From: Oscillospiraceae bacterium
Lineage (GTDB): Bacteria; Bacillota; Clostridia; Oscillospirales; CAG-272
Length of the DNA: 53,277 nt
Reading direction: 5' to 3'
NCBI GenBank assembly: GCA_015064345.1
Contig: SVSK01000003.1
Coordinates: 1 to 53,277 of the forward strand
This document shows positions 8,101 to 16,740 of the stretch, piece by piece; the first letter of the stretch is position 1; the number at the start of each line of letters is the position of its first letter. The position numbers and the translations under genes are program-made. The notes below the pieces were generated by a model. It ran no database searches. It saw only the letters and a list, made by a program, of their open reading frames with translations, and was not told the origin of the DNA.

Positions 8101-9183
8101 ATGAACAGAGTTTACAATTTCTCAGCAGGTCCTTCCATGCTTCCCATGCCCGTTCTTGAAAAAGCGGCAGCGGAGCTCGTTTGCTATGGAGAGTCCGGTA
8201 TGTCAGTTATGGAAATGAGCCATCGCTCCGCTGATTACGATGCAATCATCAAGAAGGCAGAAGCAGATCTCCGTGAGATCATGGAAATTCCCGACAACTA
8301 TAAGGTTCTCTTCCTTCAGGGAGGCGCTTCCACACAGTTTGCATCTGTTCCCCTCAATCTTATGAAGACAGGCAAGGCCGACTATATTCTCTCCGGTCAG
8401 TTCTCCACAAAGGCTTACAAGGAAGCTCAGAAGTACGGCGACGCTCTCGCAGTTGCTTCATCAAAGGAAGACAATTTCTCAAAGATTCCCCAGACAACAA
8501 GAGAATCCTTCCGTCCCGATGCTGACTACGTTCACATCTGCTTCAACAATACAATTTACGGTACAAAGTTTAACTACATCCCCGACACAGGAGATATTCC
8601 CCTCGTAGCCGATATGTCTTCCTGCATCATTTCCGAGCCCGTTGACGTTTCAAAGTTCGGTGTTATTTACGCTGGTGCACAGAAGAACATGGCTCCCGCA
8701 GGTCTTACTGTAGTTATCGTTCGTGAGGATCTTCTCGGCTGGACAAATCCCGCAACTCCTTCCATGCTCGACTGGAAGCTTATGGCTGATAACGATTCCA
8801 TGTACAACACACCTCCCTGCTATGCAATCTATGTTGCAGGTCTTGTATATGAATGGATCAAGTCCATCGGCGGTCTTTCCGAAATGAAGAAACTTAACGA
8901 AAAGAAGGCAAACCTTCTCTACGATTACCTTGATTCTCAGGATTACTACATTGCTCCTGTATCCAAGGAAAGCCGTTCCATGATGAACGTTACCTTCGTA
9001 ACAGGCAACGAAGATCTCGATAAGAAGTTCGCAAAAGAAGCTGCTGCTGCAGGACTGAAGAACCTCAAGGGTCACCGCTCCGTTGGCGGTATGAGAGCTT
9101 CTATCTACAACGCTATGCCCTACGAAGGCGTTGAAGCTCTTGTCGCTTTCATGAAAGACTTTGCTGAAAAGAATCCTAAGTAA
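8101..9183 (+). CDS. serC: Phosphoserine aminotransferase
   Basis: Transfers an amino group from glutamate to 3-phosphohydroxypyruvate, the second step of serine synthesis; PLP enzyme, cytoplasmic. The 360-residue length is normal. The N-terminus NRVYNFSAGPSMLP is the family signature, and the PLP lysine is K195 in GAQKN. Other family motifs are LFLQGGAS and ISSEP-like CIISEPVD. AGGAG precedes the ATG. It is the first gene of a + strand cluster with a deacetylase and serA behind its own sigma-A promoter. A phosphoserine phosphatase gene (serB) is not present nearby. Confidence 0.97.
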   Translation: MNRVYNFSAGPSMLPMPVLEKAAAELVCYGESGMSVMEMSHRSADYDAIIKKAEADLREIMEIPDNYKVLFLQGGASTQFASVPLNLMKTGKADYILSGQFSTKAYKEAQKYGDALAVASSKEDNFSKIPQTTRESFRPDADYVHICFNNTIYGTKFNYIPDTGDIPLVADMSSCIISEPVDVSKFGVIYAGAQKNMAPAGLTVVIVREDLLGWTNPATPSMLDWKLMADNDSMYNTPPCYAIYVAGLVYEWIKSIGGLSEMKKLNEKKANLLYDYLDSQDYYIAPVSKESRSMMNVTFVTGNEDLDKKFAKEAAAAGLKNLKGHRSVGGMRASIYNAMPYEGVEALVAFMKDFAEKNPK

Positions 9184-9184
9184 T

Positions 9185-9853
9185 ATGGCTTACAAGAAAT
9201 ATTTCACACTCAGCTACGATGACGGTGTTCACGCCGACAAGCAAATGATTGAAATAATCAATGCGTACGGCTTGAAGTGCACTTTCAATCTCAACTCCGG
9301 TCTTATGCCTGAAGAAGATACGTCATCCTGGTACGTTTGCAAAAAACACATTCCCGAGGTTTACAAGGGGTACGAGATCGCAACCCACGGATATAAGCAT
9401 CTTTGGTATAACAAGGTAAGCGCTGACGAAGTTGACGAGGACATTGCTCGGGACATAGAAGAGCTGTCAAAGTTCACAGGTAGTACTACGTTTGGTCATG
9501 CTTTTCCCTACGGTGCGTGGACAGATGACACCATTAAGGTGCTGAACAAGTATGGCATCAAATATGCACGTACTGTCAGATCAACTCATACATTCGATCT
9601 GCCAACCGATCCTATTCTCATTGACCCAACCTGCCATCATGCTGACAGTCAGGTTTTCAATCTTATTGAAGATTTCAAGAACGCCGAGCCCACTGACAGA
9701 GACATGCTCTTCTACCTTTGGGGACACTCTTACGAGTTCAGACGTGACGAAGAGTTTAACAGCTGGAAGCATCTTGAAAAGATCTGCAAGGCTATTTCCG
9801 GCAGAAATGACATAGTTTACTGCACAAACATGGAATTCATAAACAGAAAATGA
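9185..9853 (+). CDS. NodB-type polysaccharide deacetylase family protein, no signal peptide
   Basis: A 222-residue metal-dependent deacetylase domain. The NodB motifs are present: TLSYDDG (motif 1, metal and base aspartates near residue 10), THGYKH (motif 2, HxxxH metal ligands), and a motif-3 segment FPYGAW. Family members remove acetyl groups from GlcNAc polymers, xylan or small amides. There is no signal peptide or membrane segment, so it should act in the cytoplasm, which argues against a wall polymer as substrate. The ATG at 9185 begins immediately after the serC stop codon and a strong ribosome site is absent, so translation is probably coupled to serC. Its position between serC and serA is unusual; a link to serine metabolism is inference only. 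Confidence 0.88.
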   Translation: MAYKKYFTLSYDDGVHADKQMIEIINAYGLKCTFNLNSGLMPEEDTSSWYVCKKHIPEVYKGYEIATHGYKHLWYNKVSADEVDEDIARDIEELSKFTGSTTFGHAFPYGAWTDDTIKVLNKYGIKYARTVRSTHTFDLPTDPILIDPTCHHADSQVFNLIEDFKNAEPTDRDMLFYLWGHSYEFRRDEEFNSWKHLEKICKAISGRNDIVYCTNMEFINRK

Positions 9854-9868
9854 TTTGAGGACATAATT

Positions 9869-11026
9869 ATGAAACAGATTAAATTACTTAATAAAATTGC
9901 CTCTGTTGGCACAAATCGCTTTGACAAGAGTGCTTTTGAAGTTTCCAGCGCATGCGAATCTCCCGAAGCGATCATGGTACGTTCTGCTTCCATGCATGAA
10001 ATGGAATTTAATCCCGAACTCAAAGCTATCGCTCGTTGCGGTGCTGGTGTAAACAATATTCCCCTCGACAAGTGTGCTGACCAGGGTATCGTTGTATTCA
10101 ACACCCCCGGTGCTAACGCAAACGGCGTTAAGGAACTTGCAATCGCTGCCCTTCTTCTCGCTTCCCGTGACATCGTCGGTGGTATCCAGTGGGCTAACTC
10201 TCTCACAACTGACGTTGCAAAGTCTGTAGAAGCAGGCAAGAGCCAGTTTGGCGGATGTGAGCTTAAAGGTAAGGTTCTCGGCGTAATCGGTCTTGGTGCA
10301 ATCGGTGGTATCGTTGCAAACGCTGCAAAGTCTCTCGGCATGACTGTTGTAGGTTGCGACCCCTACATCACTGTTGATGCTGCTTGGGGTCTTTCCAGCT
10401 CTATCAAAAAGGCTGCAACATACGAAGAGATCTACGAGATGTGCGACTACATCACACTTCACGTTCCTGCAACAAAGGACACAAAGAATATGATCAATGC
10501 AGGCACAATTGCTCATATGAAGAAGGGCGTTAAGATCATTAACCTTTCCCGCGCTGACCTTGTATGCGCTTCTGATATTAAGGGTGCTATCGCTGACGGC
10601 CATGTATCTGCATATGTTACAGACTTCCCCACAGAAGAAACAATCAATACTCCCGGTATCGTTACAATTCCTCACCTTGGCGCATCCACAGCTGAATCTG
10701 AAGACAACTGTGCAGTTATGGCGGCGGACCAGCTTATTGAATACCTTACAACAGGTAACATTAAGAACAGCGTAAATTACCCCGCAATTTCCATGCCCAA
10801 GACAGATGCGAACAGAATCGTTATTCTCCACAAGAACATTCCCAACATGATCTCTCATGTATCCAGCACTCTTGCGGCACAGAATATCAACATTGAGCAC
10901 ATGGCTAACCGCTCCAAGGGTGACTATGCTTGCACACTCATTGATACATATACTGAGGTAACAGCAGACGTACTTTCTGCAATGACCAACATGGAAGGTA
11001 TCATCAGAGTATTCGCTATTGATTGA
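9869..11026 (+). CDS. serA: D-3-phosphoglycerate dehydrogenase
   Basis: Oxidises 3-phosphoglycerate to 3-phosphohydroxypyruvate with NAD, the first step of serine synthesis. The 385 residues comprise a substrate-binding domain, a Rossmann domain with GVIGLGAIGG, the catalytic arginine in NLSRADLV, the catalytic histidine in PHLGASTAESE, and a C-terminal ACT domain (from about 310, IVILHKNIPNMIS) likely to sense serine. GAGG lies ahead of the ATG, 15 nt after the deacetylase stop. It is the last gene of the serC cluster and is followed by a strong terminator. The codon bias is high, as in nifJ and serC. Confidence 0.96.
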   Translation: MKQIKLLNKIASVGTNRFDKSAFEVSSACESPEAIMVRSASMHEMEFNPELKAIARCGAGVNNIPLDKCADQGIVVFNTPGANANGVKELAIAALLLASRDIVGGIQWANSLTTDVAKSVEAGKSQFGGCELKGKVLGVIGLGAIGGIVANAAKSLGMTVVGCDPYITVDAAWGLSSSIKKAATYEEIYEMCDYITLHVPATKDTKNMINAGTIAHMKKGVKIINLSRADLVCASDIKGAIADGHVSAYVTDFPTEETINTPGIVTIPHLGASTAESEDNCAVMAADQLIEYLTTGNIKNSVNYPAISMPKTDANRIVILHKNIPNMISHVSSTLAAQNINIEHMANRSKGDYACTLIDTYTEVTADVLSAMTNMEGIIRVFAID

Positions 11027-11046
11027 TTCTTAACTTAATAACAAAT

Positions 11047-11084
11047 ACCGCACCCTACGAAAAATAAGGTGCGGTTGTTTTTTA
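11047..11084. terminator. Terminator between serA and the convergent DUF1015 gene
   Basis: A perfect 8-bp GC-rich stem ACCGCACC/GGTGCGGT (11047-11054 with 11068-11075) with a 13-base loop is followed by TGTTTTTTATTTT on the plus strand, reaching the stop codon of the convergent gene. Confidence 0.85.
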
Positions 11085-12305
11085 TTTTGTTATCTGTCTT
11101 AGTTCTATGTAATATCTCTTGCTTTCAGCTTCACCCATGGAGAATGTTTTACGCGGTAATGATCCGTAGGATTCAACGTACGGGAACAGCTCGGATTTGT
11201 CCATTCCGTCGAAGAGGAATCCAACTGTATCCTCAGCCTCAGAAAGCTTGAAAAGTGAATCTTCACCGTGAATATAGTCGCAAGTTGCATCGGGATGCGA
11301 TGCGATATACTCGTCGATAAATATCTGCAAAGTTCCGACTGTAAGAGCATGTGCGGGAGAGTCAAAGAAGAGATCTTCCCTCTTGCCACCGGAAATTATC
11401 GTTATCTTTTGTTCACTCTCTTCTTTGGTAGTAATTTTTGCCAGCTCCATAAGGAAATCTGTTTTATCACAATTTTTAACGATTCTGTAGATAGGTTCAA
11501 ATACAAGAGACTCGTCAGAAAGCGCTGTGATTTCGCAGAGAGCGTATCTCGCGGGATGGGACATGTCACCTGTTTCACGCTTTACGTTCTCCCAGTGAGC
11601 CTTAGCGGCTGCGAGAGAGTGGTTGCCGTCGCCCATGGCATACACAACACCTGATCTGTCAGATTCGTATTCCGCAATCTTATTCTCTACAGCAGCAAGA
11701 GAATCTTCGGTTAATGCATACGCTGAAATATGACCGCCGCCAAGCATCAGATCAAAGTCATACACAGGAGCCGTTCCGCTTGCTTGACACTTTGCCTCTG
11801 AAATAACACCGATTTCGTCGTCAATGAGAATCAGAATGTGAGGAAGCTCAACCTTTGCAGAAGCTCTGATCTTTCTTCTGGGCGGTATTCTCTCAACAAC
11901 AGTAGCCTCAGTTGCACGAACAGGGGAAGTTGAGCCAACGCTGTAGTCATAGGCTTCAAGATCGATCTTTCCGACAATTCCGTGACGAACAGAGCCATTC
12001 GGTAGAGTTCTTTCAATGTATAAGAGGCCGTTGACCTGAGTCATATTTGACGGATCAAACTCACGCATATTATTTTCAATCTCAACGTTATGAGAACCTT
12101 CAATCTCGCTTTCAAGATAAGCCTCGGGCATTATGTAGTCATAGGCAGACATGTTACCTGAAATCAGTTTTCTGCATTTATCCCAGTATTCGGGTTCGGA
12201 TGTAAACTGATCGCAGGCAATAACTGCCCATTTGCTCATTTTGGTCGGATCGGTGCAAAACTTCGGCAATAGTATTTCTGCAGAAGAAAAGATTGTTTTT
12301 TTCAT
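11082..12305 (-). CDS. DUF1015 family protein
   Basis: A 407-residue soluble cytoplasmic protein of the DUF1015 (COG4198) family. The N-terminal LPKFCTDPTKMSKWAVIACD and the central signature MGDGNHSLAAAKAHW (about residues 230-245) are diagnostic. The family has no settled enzymatic activity. The DG(H/N)H signature resembles the catalytic motif of ParB-fold free-serine kinases such as SerK/SbnI (DGHHR), so a phosphoserine-related activity is a fair hypothesis, strengthened by the convergent serC/serA genes. Read leftward it has its own perfect sigma-A promoter, divergent from lysC. The start ATG at 12305 has only a weak GAGGG ribosome site about 14 nt upstream. Confidence 0.85.
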   Translation of the reverse strand: MKKTIFSSAEILLPKFCTDPTKMSKWAVIACDQFTSEPEYWDKCRKLISGNMSAYDYIMPEAYLESEIEGSHNVEIENNMREFDPSNMTQVNGLLYIERTLPNGSVRHGIVGKIDLEAYDYSVGSTSPVRATEATVVERIPPRRKIRASAKVELPHILILIDDEIGVISEAKCQASGTAPVYDFDLMLGGGHISAYALTEDSLAAVENKIAEYESDRSGVVYAMGDGNHSLAAAKAHWENVKRETGDMSHPARYALCEITALSDESLVFEPIYRIVKNCDKTDFLMELAKITTKEESEQKITIISGGKREDLFFDSPAHALTVGTLQIFIDEYIASHPDATCDYIHGEDSLFKLSEAEDTVGFLFDGMDKSELFPYVESYGSLPRKTFSMGEAESKRYYIELRQITK

Positions 12306-12342
12306 AATTTACGATAGTTCCCTCTCAATTTATGTTATTCTT

Positions 12343-12371
12343 ATTATATTATTTATTGATACCTCTGTCAA
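12343..12371 (-). promoter_or_regulatory. Sigma-A promoter of the DUF1015 gene
   Basis: Read leftward, a consensus TTGACA (12366-12371) and a consensus TATAAT (12343-12348) are separated by 17 bp, about 35 bp upstream of the start codon. Confidence 0.8.
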
Positions 12372-12425
12372 GAACTCCGAGTGCTATTTTTTAGCAATAT
12401 TTTAATGATATTAGTTAAACACATA

Positions 12426-12454
12426 TTGACAAAATGCTCTAAATTTCATATAAT
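12426..12454 (+). promoter_or_regulatory. Sigma-A promoter of lysC
   Basis: A fully consensus promoter: TTGACA (12426-12431), 17 bp, TATAAT (12449-12454). The leader to the GTG start is only about 30 nt, too short for a lysine riboswitch. Confidence 0.82.
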
Positions 12455-12491
12455 ATAATGTGGACTAAAAAATTTTCAGAGGTTAAGTAAA

Positions 12492-13817
12492 GTGGACGCA
12501 AATATCAAAGTTCTAAAGTTCGGCGGAAGTTCCCTTGCCGATGCAGAGCAGTTCAAAAAAGTTAAAAATATCGTTATGGCAGATCCAAAGAGATTGTTTG
12601 TCATTCCTTCTGCTCCCGGTAAGAGATTCGCTGGTGATACAAAAGTAACGGATATGCTGTACGAATGCTACAACGCAGCTGAGTCCGGCGGAAACGTTGA
12701 TGAGATTTTCTCTAAGGTATGTGAAAGATACGATCTGATTATCAAAGGCCTTGAGCTTGATCTGGACCTTACAATGGAGTATCAGCACATCAAGTGGTCT
12801 ATTCTCCACCATGCAGGTCGTGACTATGCCGCAAGCCGCGGTGAATATCTCAACGGTATAATCCTTGCAAAGTATCTCGAGTATGATTTCATCGATCCTT
12901 CCGTATATATCAAATTCTTTGACAACGGCACATTTGACTCTGAAATTACGAACAGTCTTATGTCCACAGAGCTTAAAAAGCACAAAAACGGTGTAATCCC
13001 CGGCTTCTACGGTTCAATGCCCAACGGCACTATCAAGACATTCTCACGCGGTGGCAGTGACATTACAGGTTCTATTGTTGCTCGTGCAACTCTTGCCGAC
13101 ATCTACGAAAACTGGACTGACGTAAGCGGCTTCCTCTCTGCTGACCCCAGAATCGTTAATAACCCCAAGGGAATTGGTTTCATTACTTACCGTGAGCTCA
13201 GAGAGCTTTCATACATGGGTGCAGGCGTTCTTCATGAGGATGCTATCTTCCCCGTTAGATTCGCAGGAATTCCGATCAACATCAGAAACACCAATGCTCC
13301 TGAAGATCCCGGTACAATGATCGTTCCTCACACGGACGTGTTTGATTCCGAAACCGTTATCACGGGTATTGCAGGTAAAAAGGGATTCAGTGTTATCACT
13401 ATCGAAAAGGCAATGATGAACTCCGAAAAGGGCTTCGGTCGTAGAGTTCTTGAGGCTATTGAAAAAGAAGGTCTTTCCTTCGAGCATCTCCCCTCCGGTA
13501 TTGACACAATGTGCGTTGTGCTTCACACAGAAGAGATCAATGCTTGTCGTGACAGACTTAAGGATAGAATTTGCGCCGCTGTTGATCCCGATGCTCTTTC
13601 TATCGAAGACAATCTTGCGCTTATCGCGGTTGTTGGACGCAGCATGGTTAAGGCCAAGGGTACTGCTGTCAGAGTATTCAAGGCTGTTGCCGATGCTGAA
13701 ATCAACATCAGAATGATCGACCAGGGCTCCTCCGAGCTTAACATCATCATCGGTGTTGATGAAAAGGATTTTGAGAAGGCAACAAACGCAATTTACAAGG
13801 AATTTGTCAAGAAATAA
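12492..13817 (+). CDS. lysC: Aspartate kinase
   Basis: Phosphorylates aspartate, the entry step to lysine, threonine, methionine and diaminopimelate. It starts at a GTG (12492) with AGAGG upstream. Its 441 residues hold the amino-acid kinase domain with VLKFGGSSLAD (lysine K9), FSRGGSDITGSIVA and the WTDVSGFLSADPRI segment, then two C-terminal ACT domains (for example VITIEKAMMNSEKGF and LALIAVVGRSMVKAKG) for feedback by end-product amino acids. The length fits the long monofunctional class (YclM-like). It is transcribed alone from a perfect promoter and ends at a compact hairpin. Confidence 0.96.
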   Translation: MDANIKVLKFGGSSLADAEQFKKVKNIVMADPKRLFVIPSAPGKRFAGDTKVTDMLYECYNAAESGGNVDEIFSKVCERYDLIIKGLELDLDLTMEYQHIKWSILHHAGRDYAASRGEYLNGIILAKYLEYDFIDPSVYIKFFDNGTFDSEITNSLMSTELKKHKNGVIPGFYGSMPNGTIKTFSRGGSDITGSIVARATLADIYENWTDVSGFLSADPRIVNNPKGIGFITYRELRELSYMGAGVLHEDAIFPVRFAGIPINIRNTNAPEDPGTMIVPHTDVFDSETVITGIAGKKGFSVITIEKAMMNSEKGFGRRVLEAIEKEGLSFEHLPSGIDTMCVVLHTEEINACRDRLKDRICAAVDPDALSIEDNLALIAVVGRSMVKAKGTAVRVFKAVADAEINIRMIDQGSSELNIIIGVDEKDFEKATNAIYKEFVKK

Positions 13818-13849
13818 AAAAAGAGAGGTTAAATGCCTCTCTTTAATAT
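13815..13849. terminator. Bidirectional terminator, lysC / HIT gene
   Basis: A perfect 9-bp stem AAAGAGAGG/CCTCTCTTT (13820-13828 with 13836-13844) has a seven-base loop. The longer T-run is on the minus strand, so it serves the leftward HIT gene at least as well as lysC. Confidence 0.8.
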
Positions 13850-13858
13850 CTTATAGAA

Positions 13859-14206
13859 TTATTTCTCGGGGAATACATGGATAGGCAACTTTGTTCCACC
13901 GATCACATGATAATGCAGATGGAATACAGTCTGTCCTGCATCCGCGCCGCAGTTAGAGATAACTCTGTATCCGTTATCCGCACCGCCAAGCTTCGCTATC
14001 TCGGGAATTGCTTCAAATATCTTTGTGACGTAGATGCTGTTTTCAGCATTGATCTCGTCCATTGATGCAATGTGCTTCTTGGGAATTACGAGAATGTGAC
14101 ACGGCGCTTCGGGAGCGATGTCCTTGAATGCGTAAACATATTCGTTCTCAAATACTTTTGCGGAAGGAATCTCCCCTGCGATTATCTTACAAAAAATACA
14201 ATCCAT
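13859..14206 (-). CDS. HIT family protein (HinT-like nucleoside phosphoramidase)
   Basis: A 115-residue histidine-triad protein of normal HinT length. The active-site triad is HLHYH (His96, His98, His100); Cys3 and Cys6 in DCIFC form a probable zinc site with downstream histidines. HinT proteins hydrolyse adenosine 5'-phosphoramidates and related acyl-AMP, dimeric and cytoplasmic; the natural substrate is usually unclear. The ATG has a good AAAGGAG ribosome site. It is transcribed alone from a recognisable promoter divergent to the amidohydrolase gene. Confidence 0.93.
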   Translation of the reverse strand: MDCIFCKIIAGEIPSAKVFENEYVYAFKDIAPEAPCHILVIPKKHIASMDEINAENSIYVTKIFEAIPEIAKLGGADNGYRVISNCGADAGQTVFHLHYHVIGGTKLPIHVFPEK

Positions 14207-14243
14207 TGTGTTTCTCCTTTAGGAAATAATTTCTCTATTAGTT

Positions 14244-14272
14244 ATTCTACCATAATTATTCGTAAAAATCAA
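14244..14272 (-). promoter_or_regulatory. Sigma-A promoter of the HIT gene
   Basis: Read leftward: TTGATT (14267-14272), 17 bp, TAGAAT (14244-14249), ending about 38 bp before the start codon. Confidence 0.6.
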
Positions 14273-14283
14273 GGAAAATTAAA

Positions 14284-15099
14284 ATGTACAAGGTTTTTGA
14301 TATACACACGCATACATACCCCGAGGCAATTGCTGAAAAAGCATGCGTAAACCTCGGTAAGTTCTATGATTTCGTATGCGAGGGTCAGGGTACGTACGCG
14401 CATCTTGAATCACAGGCAAAAGAAAACAATGTTGGCGGATATCTTCTCTTCTCTGTCGCAACAAATGCACATCAGGTTGAAAAGGTAAACACCTCTATTG
14501 CAGCCCTTGCAGAGCTTTCAAGATCCCACGGATTCAAGTCTGTAGGATTTGCGGGAATGCATCAGGATTTCCCTGATTTTGAGACTGAAATCAAACGATG
14601 CGTTGATCTTGGACTTCGCGGCGTTAAGATTCATCCCGATATCCAGGGTGTGGACATAAATGACAAGCGGCTACTTCCCCTCTACGATATTCTTCAGTCG
14701 GCTAATCTGCCTCTTTACTTGCACATGGGCGACAGCAGACCGCAATATCAATTCTCAGCCACTGAGAAGCTTCTGGACGTTCTGAACGATTTCCCCGGAT
14801 TAAGAGTCGTAGGAGCACATCTCGGCGGTTACAGCGTCTGGGAAAGCGCCGTACCGGCTCTTGCTGGTCGCGAAAACGTTATGTATGACACTTCCAGTGC
14901 GCTCTGGGCAATGACTCCTGAATTTGCAGGAGAAATTATCGGCAAGCTCGGAGCTGAAAACGTAATGTTCGGAACTGATTACCCCGTCAAGGATACAAAG
15001 GAAGAGCTCGACAGATTCTTCGCAATCAAACTGACAGATAAAGAACGTGAGGATATTCTCTGGAACAACGCAATTCGTTTTCTCGGAATTGAGGAATAA
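14284..15099 (+). CDS. Amidohydrolase family protein (TIM-barrel metal hydrolase)
   Basis: A 271-residue amidohydrolase-2-like TIM barrel. Metal-binding features are DIHTHTYP near the N-terminus, KIHPDIQG, the strand LPLYLHMGD, VVGAHLGG and a late aspartate in FGTDYPV. Relatives include decarboxylases and lactone or amide hydrolases; the substrate is not predictable. There is no signal peptide. AAGGA lies 11 nt before the ATG. The next gene, an FkbM-like methyltransferase, starts 2 nt after its stop codon region, so the two are co-transcribed. No clear promoter of its own was seen in the 77 bp shared with the HIT gene. Confidence 0.88.
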   Translation: MYKVFDIHTHTYPEAIAEKACVNLGKFYDFVCEGQGTYAHLESQAKENNVGGYLLFSVATNAHQVEKVNTSIAALAELSRSHGFKSVGFAGMHQDFPDFETEIKRCVDLGLRGVKIHPDIQGVDINDKRLLPLYDILQSANLPLYLHMGDSRPQYQFSATEKLLDVLNDFPGLRVVGAHLGGYSVWESAVPALAGRENVMYDTSSALWAMTPEFAGEIIGKLGAENVMFGTDYPVKDTKEELDRFFAIKLTDKEREDILWNNAIRFLGIEE

Positions 15100-15101
15100 T
15101 A

Positions 15102-16172
15102 ATGTTTGAAAATTATTCAATTTGGGATAAGCTTCGCGAAACGGATAAACCGATTTTTCTCTATGGCACCGGTAACGGTGGGGACAAGATAATAAACGCT
15201 TTAGAGGCCCGAGGAGGCCGTTTGACGGGTGTTTTCGCTTCTGACGGATTTGTACGCGACAGACACTTTCGCGGCTATAAGGTCCGCTCGTACAGCGACG
15301 TAGTTGATGAGTATGGAGACGATATTATTGTTTTACTTGCTTTCGGGACAACTCTACCGTCAGTACGCAAGTTTATAGAATTTCTTGACAGCAAGCACGA
15401 GCTGATAATTCCGGATGTTCCCCTTTACGGTGGTGATGTGTTTGATTATGAGTATTTTAGTTCTCGCATGTCAGAACTGAACTCCGCCAGAGAGTTACTT
15501 TGTGATGATAGGTCAAAGGCAATATTCGATGATGCTGTAAACTTCAGGTTGACAGGCAAACTTAAGTATCTTCTAAACATATGTAGCTTTTCCGATGCTC
15601 TTCTGGAGTTTTGGAATGAAGGTGAAATAAATAGTGTGCTGGATGGTGGAGCGTTTAAGGGTGACACAAGTGCAGACTTTGCCGAAACTCTATTACCCAA
15701 AAACATTTATGCCGTAGAAGCTGACCCAAGAACATATAAAAAGCTCTGTGATTACGCTGATAGCGAAACCAGATCTTTTGTGACGCCAATTAATGCGGCG
15801 CTATGGGATGCTGATGTTGAAATTGAATATGTTTCATCCGCAAGTCGTGGATCAGGCGAGTCGGGAGCCAACAAACGTGCAAAAGTAACGACAATCCCCG
15901 CTTTGACTATCGACTCAATACTGAAAGAAAAAACTGTTGATATTATAAAGTTAGATATTGAGGGTGCCGAACACATGGCGCTCGACGGTGCTCTCACAAC
16001 CTTGGCACATTCCTCTCCCAATATGATAGTCTCTCTATACCACAGGACCGATGATTTGTTTTCTCTGATAAAAAAAATCCATAAATTGTTGCCTACCCAC
16101 AAGTTATATCTGAGACGAGTTGACTGTATTCCTCTCTGGGACTTGAACTTATACGCCGTAAAAACAAAATAA
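15102..16172 (+). CDS. FkbM family SAM-dependent methyltransferase with N-terminal Rossmann-like domain
   Basis: A 356-residue protein of two parts. Residues about 10-120 form a nucleotide-binding-like domain (IFLYGTGNGGDKIINAL, then VRSYSDVVDEYGDDIIVLL). Residues about 175-350 are an FkbM methyltransferase with the SAM loop VLDGGAFKGDTSADF, the EADPRTYKKL ribose-binding acid and the IIKLDIEGAE motif. FkbM enzymes methylate hydroxyls in polyketides, glycans and other metabolites. It follows the amidohydrolase gene with almost no gap. A role in surface glycan modification is possible given the adjacent convergent glycan operon, but this is inference. Confidence 0.85.
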   Translation: MFENYSIWDKLRETDKPIFLYGTGNGGDKIINALEARGGRLTGVFASDGFVRDRHFRGYKVRSYSDVVDEYGDDIIVLLAFGTTLPSVRKFIEFLDSKHELIIPDVPLYGGDVFDYEYFSSRMSELNSARELLCDDRSKAIFDDAVNFRLTGKLKYLLNICSFSDALLEFWNEGEINSVLDGGAFKGDTSADFAETLLPKNIYAVEADPRTYKKLCDYADSETRSFVTPINAALWDADVEIEYVSSASRGSGESGANKRAKVTTIPALTIDSILKEKTVDIIKLDIEGAEHMALDGALTTLAHSSPNMIVSLYHRTDDLFSLIKKIHKLLPTHKLYLRRVDCIPLWDLNLYAVKTK

Positions 16173-16200
16173 GCGAGATCAAATCGACCTCGCTTTTTAT
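16171..16200. terminator. Bidirectional terminator, methyltransferase / glycan operon
   Basis: A 7-bp stem AAGCGAG/CTCGCTT (16171-16177 with 16189-16195) is followed by TTTTTA on the plus strand and by ATTTTGTTTTT on the minus strand. It closes both the rightward pair and the leftward five-gene operon. Confidence 0.75.
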
Positions 16201-16209
16201 TTTTCCATT

Positions 16210-16728
16210 TTACTGTCCCGCGTTGGTTATGCCTGTTATGACAACAGTTACTGCAAGATATTTACTGTAAATTTTCACTTCTTTATTAATACCGATATAT
16301 GTGTTTCCGCCAAGGAGAAATCTACCGGAGCTGTCAACCCTGCCCTTTGCATCAAAGCTTCCTTCAACATCCACTCTGTAAAGGTCCCCGGTTGCATTAT
16401 TTTGAGCAAGAACTATATCGCCATTCGGCATTTCATAATACTTCTCTGCGTCTCTGACCGTAATACCCTCGCGAAGTGTACCGAGAAGTACATCAGACTC
16501 AACAAGATAGAAATTTGTTCCGGGCTCCAAATAATTCTGTGCAGAAGTGTCTTTAATATCAAGAACCTCGAATGAAATAACATAGTTCTCAAGCGGTGTA
16601 CTTGCGCCGACATCAGACTGTTTATTTGAAACGTATCTGAGCACTATACTTACGGCGCAGACAATTACAACAAGAATAATAAATACATCCAATGCGCCAA
16701 ACTTCAGTTTTCTTTCTTTCTTGTTCAT
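16210..16728 (-). CDS. DUF4330 domain membrane-anchored protein (second copy)
   Basis: A 172-residue protein with a basic N-terminus, one membrane helix (about residues 14-32, VFIILVVIVCAVSIVL) and an extracellular beta-rich domain. The layout and the LDVFIILVVIV start match DUF4330; the first copy lies upstream in the same operon, and the two share little beyond this architecture. The domain has no known function. GGAGGA precedes the ATG. It is the last gene of the operon, 12 nt after the unknown anchored protein. Confidence 0.75.
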   Translation of the reverse strand: MNKKERKLKFGALDVFIILVVIVCAVSIVLRYVSNKQSDVGASTPLENYVISFEVLDIKDTSAQNYLEPGTNFYLVESDVLLGTLREGITVRDAEKYYEMPNGDIVLAQNNATGDLYRVDVEGSFDAKGRVDSSGRFLLGGNTYIGINKEVKIYSKYLAVTVVITGITNAGQ

Positions 16729-16740
16729 ATATCCTCCAAT

